Shown here: one piece after another, positions 1 through 5,443 of the stretch
Layout: every line of letters starts with the position of its first letter
Numbering within the stretch: the stretch's first letter is position 1
DNA from: Actinomycetes bacterium
Lineage (GTDB): Bacteria > Actinomycetota > Actinomycetes > Actinomycetales > Cellulomonadaceae
NCBI GenBank assembly: GCA_023462275.1
Contig: JAEWYD010000273.1
Span: forward strand, 1-5,443
Direction of reading: 5' to 3'
DNA length: 5,443 nt
Position numbers and translations under genes: made by a program
The notes under the pieces: generated by a model
Told to the model about the DNA's origin: nothing
What the model saw: the letters and a program-made list of their open reading frames with translations, nothing else
Database searches by the model: none

Positions 1-1
1 G

Positions 2-1912
2 CGCTCGGTGGCGACGTGGACGCCGTCGCTCGCCGTGCCGGGCGCCGGCCGCGGCGAGGCGCTGGCGGGCACGCTGAGCGAGGACGGCCGCGACGTCGTC
101 CCGGCGCACCGGCCGCCCGCCGCGGCGGAGTCGGGCGAGATCCCGGAGGCCGTGATCGACCTCGCGGAGCGCTTCCTGCGCCTGCCCAGGCACCTGGGCA
201 TCCACTCGGGCGGCATGGTGATGTGCGACCGGCCGGTCATCGAGGTGTGCCCCGTGGAGTGGGCGCGGATGCCCGGGCGCACGGTGCTGCAGTGGGACAA
301 GGACGACTGCGCCGACGCGGGGCTCGTGAAGTTCGACCTGCTCGGGCTCGGGATGCTCACGGCGCTGCAGGTGGCGTTCGGGCTGGTGCGGGAGCACGAG
401 GGGGTCGAGCTCGGGCTGCACTCGCTGCCGCAGGAGGACCCCGCGGTCTACGACCTGCTGTGCGCGGCGGACACGGTGGGCGTGTTCCAGGTGGAGTCGC
501 GCGCCCAGATGGCGACGCTGCCGCGCCTGCAGCCGCGGCGGTTCTACGACATCGTCATCGAGGTCGCGCTCATCCGGCCCGGGCCCATCCAGGGCGGCTC
601 GGTGCACCCGTACATCAACCGGGTGCGGGGGCGGGAGCCGGTGACCTACCTGCACCCGCTCCTGGAGAAGTCGCTGAGCAAGACGATGGGCGTGCCGCTC
701 TTCCAGGAGCAGCTGATGCAGATGGCGATCGACGTCGCGGGCTTCACGGGCGCGGAGGCGGACCAGCTGCGCCGGGCGATGGGCTCCAAGCGGTCCATCG
801 AGAAGATGGAGCGCCTCAAGGCGCGGCTGATGGCCGGGATGGCGGCGAACGGCGTGACACCGGAGGTCGGCGAGCAGATCTACGACAAGCTCAAGGCGTT
901 CGCCGACTTCGGTTTCCCCGAGTCGCACGCGTTCTCCTTCGCCTACCTGGTGTACGCCAGTGCGTGGCTCAAGGTGCGCCACCCGGCGGCGTTCTACGCC
1001 GGCCTCCTCGCGGCGCAGCCGATGGGCTTCTACTCGCCGCAGTCCCTCGTCGCGGACGCCCGCCGGCACGGCGTGCCGGTGCTGCGGCCCGACGTCCAGG
1101 CGTCGGGGCCCAAGGCGGTGCTCGAGCGGGTACCCGCGGAGGATGTGGCCTCCGCCGAGGCGCCCGACGTCGTCGCACACCTCGCGGCGCTCGTCCGGGC
1201 GGACCCGGCGCTCGCCGTCCGGATGGGGCTCGACTCCGTGCGGACGATCGGGAAGGAGCTCGCCGAGCGCGTCGTCGCCGAGCGCGTCGAGCGTGGCCGG
1301 TTCGCCGACCTGCGCGACCTCGTCCGTCGCGTCCGGCTGACGACGCCGCAGCTCGAGGCGTTGGCGACGGCCGGTGCGCTGGACTGCTTCGGCGTCGACC
1401 GGCGGGGGGCCTTGTGGGCGGCGGGCGCGCTCGCGCAGGAGGGGCCGGACACGCTGCCGGGCGTCTCGGTCGGCGTCGAGGCGCCCACGTTGCCCGGGAT
1501 GAGCGCCGTGGAGACCGCGATGGCGGACGTGTGGGCCACCGGCGTCTCGACCGACTCCTACCCGACCCAGTACGTGCGGGACGGCCTCGTGCGCGGGGGC
1601 GTCATCACCGTGGACGAGGCGATGCGGCACCCGGCCGGGCGTCGGGTCGCGGTGGCCGGCGTCGTCACGCACCGCCAGCGGCCCGGGACGGCGCAGGGCG
1701 TGACGTTCCTGTCCCTCGAGGACGAGACGGGCCTGCTCAACGTCATCTGCTCGGCGGGGCTGTGGCGGCGCTTCCGCACGGTGGCCCGCAGCGCGCCCGC
1801 CATGGTGGTGCGCGGCCGGCTCGAGCGGGCGGACGAGGCGACGAACCTCATGGCCGAGCACCTGGCCCCGCTGTCGCTGCAGATTCCGACGTCGTCGCGC
1901 GACTACCGCTGA
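2..1912 (+). CDS. dnaE2: Error-prone DNA polymerase III alpha subunit DnaE2/ImuC, C-terminal part (cut by left edge)
   Basis: C-family DNA polymerase that carries out translesion, mutagenic synthesis in the SOS response, normally with ImuA' and ImuB. The frame is open to the left edge, so the N-terminal PHP domain and early palm (roughly 450 residues by family length) lie outside; the GTG at 8 is only the first start-like codon. Residues are counted from that GTG. 'RHLGIHSGGMVMCDRP' (61-76) and 'LQWDKDDCADAGLVKFDLLGLG' region (95-115) are palm hallmarks. D110 in 'VKFDLLGL' matches the third catalytic aspartate (E. coli DnaE D555); the first two would fall left of the window. Other DnaE2-typical blocks are 'GVFQVESRAQMATLPRL' (158-174), 'AMGSKRS' (257-263), 'FGFPESHAFSFA' (301-312) and 'MGFYSPQSLVADARRHGV' (339-356). 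A helix-hairpin-helix region spans about 405-462, and the OB fold about 543-625 ('GVVTHRQRPGTAQGVTFLSLEDETG'), ending 'SRDYR'. I see no QxxLF-type clamp motif, consistent with a family that reaches the clamp through ImuB. Confidence 0.96.
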   Translation, partial: RSVATWTPSLAVPGAGRGEALAGTLSEDGRDVVPAHRPPAAAESGEIPEAVIDLAERFLRLPRHLGIHSGGMVMCDRPVIEVCPVEWARMPGRTVLQWDKDDCADAGLVKFDLLGLGMLTALQVAFGLVREHEGVELGLHSLPQEDPAVYDLLCAADTVGVFQVESRAQMATLPRLQPRRFYDIVIEVALIRPGPIQGGSVHPYINRVRGREPVTYLHPLLEKSLSKTMGVPLFQEQLMQMAIDVAGFTGAEADQLRRAMGSKRSIEKMERLKARLMAGMAANGVTPEVGEQIYDKLKAFADFGFPESHAFSFAYLVYASAWLKVRHPAAFYAGLLAAQPMGFYSPQSLVADARRHGVPVLRPDVQASGPKAVLERVPAEDVASAEAPDVVAHLAALVRADPALAVRMGLDSVRTIGKELAERVVAERVERGRFADLRDLVRRVRLTTPQLEALATAGALDCFGVDRRGALWAAGALAQEGPDTLPGVSVGVEAPTLPGMSAVETAMADVWATGVSTDSYPTQYVRDGLVRGGVITVDEAMRHPAGRRVAVAGVVTHRQRPGTAQGVTFLSLEDETGLLNVICSAGLWRRFRTVARSAPAMVVRGRLERADEATNLMAEHLAPLSLQIPTSSRDYR

Positions 1913-1954
1913 CCGCGCCGCGACGCGATGGTCAGGGTCGGGCCACGGCCACGG

Positions 1955-3202
1955 TCAGGGGGCGTCCGCGATCTCCGCGACGTCCTCGATCTCGCGGTCC
2001 TCCTCCTCGAACTCGCTAAAGTCCGTCGGCGGGTCCTTGTGGCGCAGCAGGGAGAACACGGACCAGATCACGGCCGCCAGCGGCACGGCGATCACCGCCC
2101 CGAGGATGCCCGCGACGAGAGTCCCGGCCGTCACGGCGATGGCGACGACCACGGGGTGCAGGGCGACCTGCTTGCCCATGACGAGCGGCTGGAGCACGTG
2201 CCCCTCGAACTGGCCGATGAGGGCGATGACCACGCCGACCGCGACGGCGTTCCAGAGCCCGTTCGCGGCGAGCGCCACGATCATCGCGATGATCATGGCC
2301 GCGGGGGCGCCGACCAGCGGGATGAACGCACCGATGAACACCAGCACCGCGAGCGGTGCCGCCAGCGGCACACCGAGGATCAGCAGGCCGATCATGGCGA
2401 GCAGCGCGTCGGAGCCCGCGACGAGGAACGTGCCGCGCGTGTAGCCGGAGAACGTGTACCAGACCGCCCCACCACCGAGGTACCAGTTCTCGCGGTACCG
2501 CAGCGGCAGCTGGTTGAGGAACCAGTGCCACATCTGTTTGCCGCGCAGCAGGAAGAACACCGTGAGGAAGGTCGCGAGCGCCAGGATGGCGAACGCCTCG
2601 CTCACGGATCCGACGCTCGCCCACGCCTGCGACGCGATGGTGCCGCTGTTGTCGGAGACCCAGGTCTGCGCGTTGTCGATCCAGTCCTGCACGTCCTGGT
2701 TGGTCACCGTGATGTGCAGGGGGGAGTCCTTCAGCGTGTCGAGCAGCGCCCCGATGCCGTCGTTGAACTGCTTGCCCAGGTCCTCCCACTGCCCGGCGAC
2801 CGAGATGCCCACGTACGTCAGCAGGCCGGCGAAGACCGCGACGGCGAAGATCATCGCCAGCGGCGTAGCGAGCCCGCGAGGCATCACCTTGGACATCACG
2901 TTGACGAGCGGGCGCAGGACGGCCGTGAAGACCAGCGCCAGGAACACGGCGATGAAGAGCAGGAGCACCTTGTTCGTGGCGTACACGACGATGCCGACCG
3001 CGATGACGATGACGATCAGCCGCCACGACACCCCGGCGACCGTGCGGAGCCATTGCGGGACGTCGTCGTCGTAGCCGACGACGCTCGGGTTCCGCCGCGC
3101 GCCGGCCACCTTCTTCGCGGCCGGGCTCGCGCCCGCGAGGTGCCGGTTCGATGCCTTCGGGCGCTCGGGCTCCTGCGCAGAAGCGTCCTCGCGCTCGGCC
3201 AT
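1955..3202 (-). CDS. AI-2E family transporter (PerM/YdiK-like membrane protein)
   Basis: Polytopic inner-membrane protein of 415 residues, usual length for the AI-2E exporter/PerM family. The family was named for autoinducer-2 export, but most members have no proven substrate; some are linked to Na+/H+ exchange or small-molecule efflux. A charged cytoplasmic N-tail (1-57) precedes membrane segments near 60-76, 78-98 and 112-136. A large soluble loop follows (about 137-200), then segments near 202-219, 260-280, 282-312, 315-332 and 348-380. The family C-terminal core is clear: 'LGVPLAAPLAVLVFIGAFIP' (276-295), then 'FEGHVLQPLVMGKQVALHP' (332-350) and 'GILGAVIAVPLAAVIW' (365-380). The tail is strongly acidic (395-414). 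I chose ATG 3202 because GGAGG lies 5 nt upstream; a GTG 45 codons earlier (3337) would reach almost to the tRNA gene and encode an Arg-rich stretch unlike the family. The gene converges on dnaE2, 42 bp between stops. It appears intact. The substrate cannot be read from sequence. Confidence 0.93.
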   Translation of the reverse strand: MAEREDASAQEPERPKASNRHLAGASPAAKKVAGARRNPSVVGYDDDVPQWLRTVAGVSWRLIVIVIAVGIVVYATNKVLLLFIAVFLALVFTAVLRPLVNVMSKVMPRGLATPLAMIFAVAVFAGLLTYVGISVAGQWEDLGKQFNDGIGALLDTLKDSPLHITVTNQDVQDWIDNAQTWVSDNSGTIASQAWASVGSVSEAFAILALATFLTVFFLLRGKQMWHWFLNQLPLRYRENWYLGGGAVWYTFSGYTRGTFLVAGSDALLAMIGLLILGVPLAAPLAVLVFIGAFIPLVGAPAAMIIAMIVALAANGLWNAVAVGVVIALIGQFEGHVLQPLVMGKQVALHPVVVAIAVTAGTLVAGILGAVIAVPLAAVIWSVFSLLRHKDPPTDFSEFEEEDREIEDVAEIADAP

Positions 3203-3207
3203 CGGCA

Positions 3208-3212
3208 CCTCC
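3208..3212 (-). promoter_or_regulatory. Ribosome binding site deciding the AI-2E gene start
   Basis: On the minus strand GGAGG stands 5 nt before the ATG at 3202-3200. This strong Shine-Dalgarno match is the main reason to prefer the 415-residue protein over the longer frame that opens at 3337. Confidence 0.75.
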
Positions 3213-3267
3213 AGGTCGGGGGCCGGCTGCCCGGCCCGGAGGCCAGTGTGCCGCAGGTCACGGGTTC

Positions 3268-3295
3268 TTTGTCGGCCGCCGCTCCGTGCTATGTT
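3268..3295 (+). promoter_or_regulatory. Candidate promoter for the tRNA-Leu gene
   Basis: TTTGTC (3268-3273) and TATGTT (3290-3295) resemble sigma-70-type -35 and -10 boxes with a 16-bp spacer; TATGTT fits the actinobacterial TANNNT -10 pattern. A start near 3302 would leave about 40 nt of leader before the mature tRNA at 3343. The boxes stand out as an AT-richer island in very GC-rich sequence. This is inferred from pattern only. Confidence 0.45.
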
Positions 3296-3342
3296 GTCTG
3301 CCGCGCTGCGGGCCGGGAGACCGGCGGTCGGGTGCACACCCT

Positions 3343-3425
3343 GTCCGGGTGGCGGAATGGTAGACGCGCTAGCTTGAGGTGCTAGTGCCCGTTAGGGCGT
3401 GGGGGTTCAAGTCCCCCTCCGGACA
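3343..3425 (+). tRNA. tRNA-Leu, anticodon GAG
   Basis: Class II tRNA with a full cloverleaf. The acceptor GTCCGGG (3343-3349) pairs with TCCGGAC (3418-3424), with one G-T pair. The D stem is GCG/CGC (3352-3354 with 3365-3367). The anticodon stem CTAGC/GCTAG (3369-3373 with 3381-3385) encloses the 7-nt loop TTGAGGT, giving anticodon GAG at 3376-3378, which reads CUC and CUU. A long variable arm (3386-3400; GCCC/GGGC stem) and discriminator A at 3425 both identify a leucine tRNA. The T arm is GGGGG-TTCAAGT-CCCCC (3401-3417). CCA is not encoded, since CTC follows A73, so it must be added after transcription. CUC is a frequent Leu codon in the genes here. The gene is divergent from the AI-2E gene, and its 3' end faces the decayed XRE-HEPN locus. 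Confidence 0.97.
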
Positions 3426-3447
3426 CTCGTTGAGACAGCGAGCCGTG

Positions 3448-3483
3448 AGGCCGTGACCAGCAGCAATGCCGGTCGCGGCCTTT
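3448..3483 (+). terminator. Hairpin terminator after tRNA-Leu
   Basis: AGGCCGTGACC (3448-3458) pairs with GGTCGCGGCCT (3471-3481) as an 11-bp stem with one T-G pair, around a 12-nt loop. It begins 22 nt after the tRNA and is followed by a short T run (3481-3483) rather than a full U tract, which is common in GC-rich actinobacteria. From the minus strand it could also stop transcripts leaving the XRE-HEPN remnant. Confidence 0.65.
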
Positions 3484-3552
3484 CGTGCGTCTGCCCGCTG
3501 GTGGCCGATGGAACAGCCGATGCAACGAGCGCGGGTCTGCTCCACGGATAGG

Positions 3553-4074
3553 TCACACCTGGTCTGTCGTGCCGCGAGGCGCTGGGGTCACCATCCGAGC
3601 CGAAGGGTGGTCACGAGCCGGGGGAGTCGGGCGCGGAGCGTCTCCCAGACGAACTCGTCGAGGACCTTGTCGTAGTGGTGGGCGACGAGGTTCCGCATCC
3701 GCTGGATCTTGACCCACTCGACGTCGGGGTACTGGGTCGTGAAGGCATCGGGGAGCTTCTCTACGACTGTCGCGACCTGGATCACCAGCTGGCACCCGGC
3801 GAGGCGCAGGGTGTGCCCGTCGACCTCGTCGGCGAGGTACGCGTCCTCGCCCTTGGCGACGATCCCGCTGGCAACCTCCCTGGAGCGCTTCGGACGGCCG
3901 CTGGCGCAACGCCCTCTCGAGCGCCGTGCGGACCGCTGCGCTGGGGTTGCGCTTCCCGCTCTCGATCGCGGCGATCGTCGGCTGATGCACCCCGGTCATC
4001 TCCGCGAGCTGCCGTTGCGTCAGTCCCCGCTGGGCCCGTGCCAGACGCACTCGGTTGCCGAAGTCGTCGACCAT
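3553..4074 (-). CDS. XRE-family HTH protein, likely frameshifted after residue 65
   Basis: Residues 1-65 form a good Cro/C1-type helix-turn-helix: 'RVRLARAQRGLTQRQLAEMT' then 'GVHQPTIAAIESGKRNPS' (8-45), followed by 'VRTALERALRQRPSEALQ' (48-65). This arrangement is typical of the HTH part of XRE-MNT antitoxins of the MNT/HEPN type, where 'RPSxAL' leads into a nucleotidyltransferase domain. Here no GSxxRG...DxD nucleotidyltransferase motif follows. From residue 66 to the stop at 3553 the protein is Arg/Pro-rich and looks like an out-of-frame reading, because the next frame over the same DNA encodes a HEPN domain (3878-3588). The ATG at 4074 has no clear Shine-Dalgarno; leaderless translation is possible. 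It could still act as a small DNA-binding protein with a meaningless tail. Recognition of the HTH is firm; functionality is doubtful. Confidence 0.6.
   Translation of the reverse strand: MVDDFGNRVRLARAQRGLTQRQLAEMTGVHQPTIAAIESGKRNPSAAVRTALERALRQRPSEALQGGCQRDRRQGRGRVPRRRGRRAHPAPRRVPAGDPGRDSRREAPRCLHDPVPRRRVGQDPADAEPRRPPLRQGPRRVRLGDAPRPTPPARDHPSARMVTPAPRGTTDQV
3588..3878 (-). pseudogene. HEPN (HepT/DUF86-like) toxin domain, 5'-truncated and out of frame with the XRE gene
   Basis: The open frame gives 96 residues from 3878 to the TGA at 3588-3590. Around residues 13-60 it resembles HepT/DUF86 ('AYLADEV', 'VVEKLPDAF', 'YPDVEWVKIQRMRN'). R62-N-L-V-A-H67-H-Y69 matches exactly the RX4HXY motif of HepT toxins, RNases of MNT/HEPN toxin-antitoxin pairs, and 'FVWETLRARLPRL' (77-89) follows as in the family. 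Intact members are about 110-140 residues and start roughly 20 residues earlier. Here the first helix is missing and no ATG, GTG or TTG exists in frame before GTG 3785, which would give just 65 residues and no helix pair. The frame joins the XRE frame at the GGG run 3878-3880: one base fewer would make a continuous 161-residue XRE-HEPN protein. Most likely this is the scar of a deletion that removed the nucleotidyltransferase and the HEPN N-terminus. The motif residues are intact. Confidence 0.6.
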
Positions 4075-4082
4075 GCACCGGC

Positions 4083-4100
4083 GATAGCAGGAGCGTTATC
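4083..4100. promoter_or_regulatory. Possible operator upstream of the XRE gene
   Basis: GATAGC (4083-4088) and GTTATC (4095-4100) form an inverted repeat with one mismatch and a 6-bp spacer, starting 9 bp before the XRE start codon. XRE antitoxins usually repress their own promoter through such dyads. Its AT-rich halves stand out from the surroundings. Suggestive only. Confidence 0.3.
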
Positions 4101-4158
4101 AGAGCGTCGTCCTTCGGGCGAAGCGGCCGAGCACGCGGTGCCTCGGGGCCGACGGGCG

Positions 4159-4305
4159 GAGGTCTACCGAACCTCCGTCGACGGCGGCACGGACACCGCC
4201 ACGCTCGGCGCCCCCGCCTGTGTCGCCGGCACGGTCACGGTCAACGTCCTCGGCGGATCGCCCGAGGACTACGGTGACGCGTTGATCGCCACCCCGGCGC
4301 GCGGC
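4159..4305 (+). pseudogene. Possible remnant of an unidentified plus-strand protein
   Basis: In the frame of GAG 4159 about 49 codons read like true protein, for example 'TDTATLGAPACVAGTVTVNV', with third positions almost all G or C and second positions mixed, the pattern of real genes in this genome. There is no start codon with a ribosome site and no proper stop: sequence on both sides in this frame is Arg/Ala-rich and non-coding in look. The 'CVAG-TVTV' beta-strand style recalls C-terminal domains of secreted actinobacterial enzymes, but the match is too short to name. It could also be chance. Confidence 0.22.
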
Positions 4306-4306
4306 C

Positions 4307-4333
4307 CCGCGGCGCGTGACGCCCACGCCGCGG
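4307..4333 (-). terminator. Hairpin directly after the VOC gene stop
   Basis: CCGCGGCG (4307-4314) and CGCCGCGG (4326-4333) form a perfect 8-bp stem with an 11-nt loop, starting one base after the TAG of the VOC gene on the minus strand. No T run follows, so it would be a GC-only, U-less terminator. Position is the best argument; GC-rich DNA makes such stems by chance fairly often. Confidence 0.4.
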
Positions 4334-4735
4334 CTACGCGTCGGTGCCGGAGAAGTCGAGGACGGCGTGGCTCGCCTCGATGTTGTTTCCGTCCGGGTCG
4401 CGGACGAACGCCGCGTAGACCGAGACGACCGGCCCGCCGACGTACTCAGGCCACTCGCGCGCCTCGTGCAGCACCTCGGCGCCCACCTCGCGCGCGGCCT
4501 CGAGGAACGCGTCCACCCCCGCGCGGGACGGGGCCGCGAACGCTATGTGTGACTCCCGGAAGCCCTCGCCGAAACGGTGCGCGCCGATCCAGAATTCCGG
4601 ACCGCGGTCGCCCCAGCCGATGGCGTACGGGGACTTGTCCTCCTGGCGCGTCGCGCCCAGAGCGCCGAGCACGGCGTCGTAGAACCGGGCGGAGGCGTCG
4701 AAGTCGGAGACCTGGATCTCAACGTGGTCGATCAC
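4334..4735 (-). CDS. VOC family protein (glyoxalase/bleomycin resistance/dioxygenase fold)
   Basis: Small cytosolic metal-binding-fold protein, 133 residues from GTG 4735, normal for single-unit VOC proteins. Two beta-alpha-beta-beta-beta modules are visible: 'IDHVEIQVSDFDASARFYD' (2-20) opens the first and 'ESHIAFAAPSRAGVDAFLEA' (61-80) the second. The family's closing motif 'VRDPDGNNIEA' (111-121) is complete. H4, H63 and E120 are the likely metal ligands. Members include glyoxalases, thiol transferases and antibiotic-binding proteins, and the substrate is not evident here. I chose GTG 4735 because family members usually begin at the 'xIDHV' strand; GTG 4768 would add 11 residues (144 total). 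Neither start has a clear Shine-Dalgarno. The gene lies 75 bp downstream of the acyltransferase gene on the same strand, so it may be read from that promoter or from its own. Confidence 0.88.
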   Translation of the reverse strand: MIDHVEIQVSDFDASARFYDAVLGALGATRQEDKSPYAIGWGDRGPEFWIGAHRFGEGFRESHIAFAAPSRAGVDAFLEAAREVGAEVLHEAREWPEYVGGPVVSVYAAFVRDPDGNNIEASHAVLDFSGTDA

Positions 4736-4745
4736 CGGTCGATCA
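4726..4745. repeat. Two tandem GGTCGATCA copies across the VOC start
   Basis: GGTCGATCA occurs at 4726-4734 and again at 4737-4745, an 11-bp period (one helical turn), covering the GTG start codon of the VOC gene. The pair could bind a regulator, or be coincidence partly fixed by the 'IDHV' codons. Confidence 0.3.
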
Positions 4746-4810
4746 TGGTCCGGGCGGACGCGACCCACAAGAAGCGGGTCGTGCTGCCGCGACGTCGCCC
4801 CGGAGGTCAG

Positions 4811-5443
4811 TCAGAGGTAGCGGCCGACGACGGGGATGCGCGTGAGCAGCCAGCCGATCGCGAACGAGGCCGCGACGCCGACGCAGCTCACGATGAGCCA
4901 CTCGGCCTCCGGCGGCCACGCCACCCCGTGGCTGGCCAGCACCAGCCCCACGAGGACGAGCTGGTGCACGACGAACGCTGCGAAGGCCGCGCGGCTCGCA
5001 TGCCGCGTGAGGGCGCCCTGGTGATCGAACCGACGGCGGAAGAGGTCGACAAGCCAGAGCGGCATCGACACGACCAGGGCGCCCTCGATCCCGGCGAGCA
5101 CGAGCGACTGCCAGGTGCCGTCGCCGGCGAACGCGTCGATGTCGGCGCCGACCGCCGCGGTTGTCCCGATGACCATGGCGGCCGCCGTCAGCCCGCCGAG
5201 GCCGACGCGTCGGGCCCACCGCGCGAGGGCGGGCGGGACGGGATCGAGCCATCCGCGCTCGGCCCCCACGACACCGAGAGCGAAGCCCGTCACCCACGCC
5301 GGTGCCTGGCCGAGGGCCAACCGGGCGACCTCGGCACCCATCGGAACCTCGATCCGCACGCACCAGCTCACGGCGGCCACCACCGCGGCGACCACGACGA
5401 GGTGCCGGGGTCGTAGCGGCGCGGTGACGCGACGGGGCGACCC
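4811..5443 (-). CDS. Acyltransferase-3-like integral membrane protein, C-terminal part (cut by right edge)
   Basis: The frame is open to the right edge, giving the last 210 residues; GTG 5395 is only an internal start-like codon. Hydrophobic segments are seen near residues 14-31, 45-61, 80-100, 110-134, 152-171 and 179-202 (counted from the edge), separated by short Arg-rich loops. The block 'GQAPAWVTGFALGVVGAERG' (45-64) and the end 'AFAAFVVHQLVLVGLVLA' (153-170) with 'ASFAIGWLLTRIPVVGRYL' (192-210) are the usual C-terminal layout of acyltransferase family 3 (OafA/YrhL-like) proteins, which O-acylate cell-surface glycans or small molecules at the membrane. The catalytic His lies near the N-terminus of this family and is outside the window, so the assignment rests on topology and motif style. 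A generic membrane protein is the alternative. The VOC gene follows on the same strand. Confidence 0.72.
   Translation of the reverse strand, partial: GSPRRVTAPLRPRHLVVVAAVVAAVSWCVRIEVPMGAEVARLALGQAPAWVTGFALGVVGAERGWLDPVPPALARWARRVGLGGLTAAAMVIGTTAAVGADIDAFAGDGTWQSLVLAGIEGALVVSMPLWLVDLFRRRFDHQGALTRHASRAAFAAFVVHQLVLVGLVLASHGVAWPPEAEWLIVSCVGVAASFAIGWLLTRIPVVGRYL

Noticed and set aside
1910..1961. TGACC/GGTCA inverted repeat and a GGTCAGGG direct repeat between dnaE2 and the AI-2E gene
   Set aside because: The stem is only 5 bp with a 15-nt loop and no T run, so I do not call it a terminator; the direct repeat is short.
16..2019. 667-residue plus-strand open frame overlapping dnaE2
   Set aside because: It is an Arg/Ala/Gly-rich shadow frame with no domain; the dnaE2 frame over the same DNA is unmistakable.
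1928..3385. 485-residue plus-strand open frame opposite the AI-2E gene
   Set aside because: Asp/Arg/His-rich antisense of a membrane protein, typical of the mirror frame in GC-rich DNA; it also runs into the tRNA.
4099..4326. 75-residue minus-strand open frame in the gap between the VOC and XRE genes
   Set aside because: Arg/Gly/Asp-rich, no ribosome site and no recognisable fold; codon bias favours the plus strand here.
4761..4781. CGACCC/GGGTCG inverted repeat between the acyltransferase and VOC genes
   Set aside because: 6-bp stem with a 9-nt loop and no U tract; could be a weak terminator but chance is as likely, so I leave co-transcription open.
3709..4845. 378-residue plus-strand open frame
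   Set aside because: Crosses the XRE and VOC genes in antisense and is mostly Arg/Pro-rich; only the short part near 4159-4305 looks coding.
4577..5416. 279-residue plus-strand open frame opposite the VOC and acyltransferase genes
   Set aside because: Charged antisense composition with no motif; the minus-strand genes explain the DNA.
1..5443. CRISPR arrays, insertion sequences, integrases, rRNA
   Set aside because: No regularly spaced repeats, transposase or recombinase motifs, or rRNA-like sequence were seen on either strand.

Overview
The window is very GC-rich, with G or C at nearly every third codon position. Together with an actinobacterial-type DnaE2, this points to an actinomycete chromosome. 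The Cellulomonas/Promicromonospora side of Micrococcales is my guess from general protein style; no marker here proves it.

Layout from left to right. (1) Positions 2-1912 (+) hold the C-terminal 636 residues of the error-prone DNA polymerase DnaE2 (ImuC), cut by the left edge. (2) An AI-2E/PerM-family membrane protein converges on it (1955-3202, -), with only 42 bp between the two stops. (3) A tRNA-Leu(GAG) gene (3343-3425, +) is divergent from the membrane protein gene, with a plausible promoter upstream and a hairpin terminator downstream. (4) Just past the tRNA, on the minus strand, lies what looks like a wrecked XRE/MNT-HEPN toxin-antitoxin locus. An intact XRE helix-turn-helix runs straight into a HEPN (HepT/DUF86) domain that is out of frame by one base, and no nucleotidyltransferase lies between them. 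(5) About 250 bp of mostly non-genic sequence follows, with a possible operator and a short stretch that looks like the remnant of a protein on the plus strand. (6) A small VOC/glyoxalase-fold protein (4334-4735, -) sits downstream of the C-terminal part of an acyltransferase-3-type membrane protein (4811 to the right edge, -). These two may be co-transcribed.

The genes do not form one pathway. DnaE2 belongs to SOS mutagenesis, and its usual partners ImuA'/ImuB would lie outside the window. The AI-2E protein, tRNA, VOC protein and acyltransferase are ordinary chromosomal genes. The only accessory-looking part is about 3550-4330, beside the tRNA 3' end. I see no convincing new system. The most interesting object is the XRE-HEPN junction, which could be a decayed toxin-antitoxin locus or, less likely, an XRE-HEPN fusion read by frameshifting.
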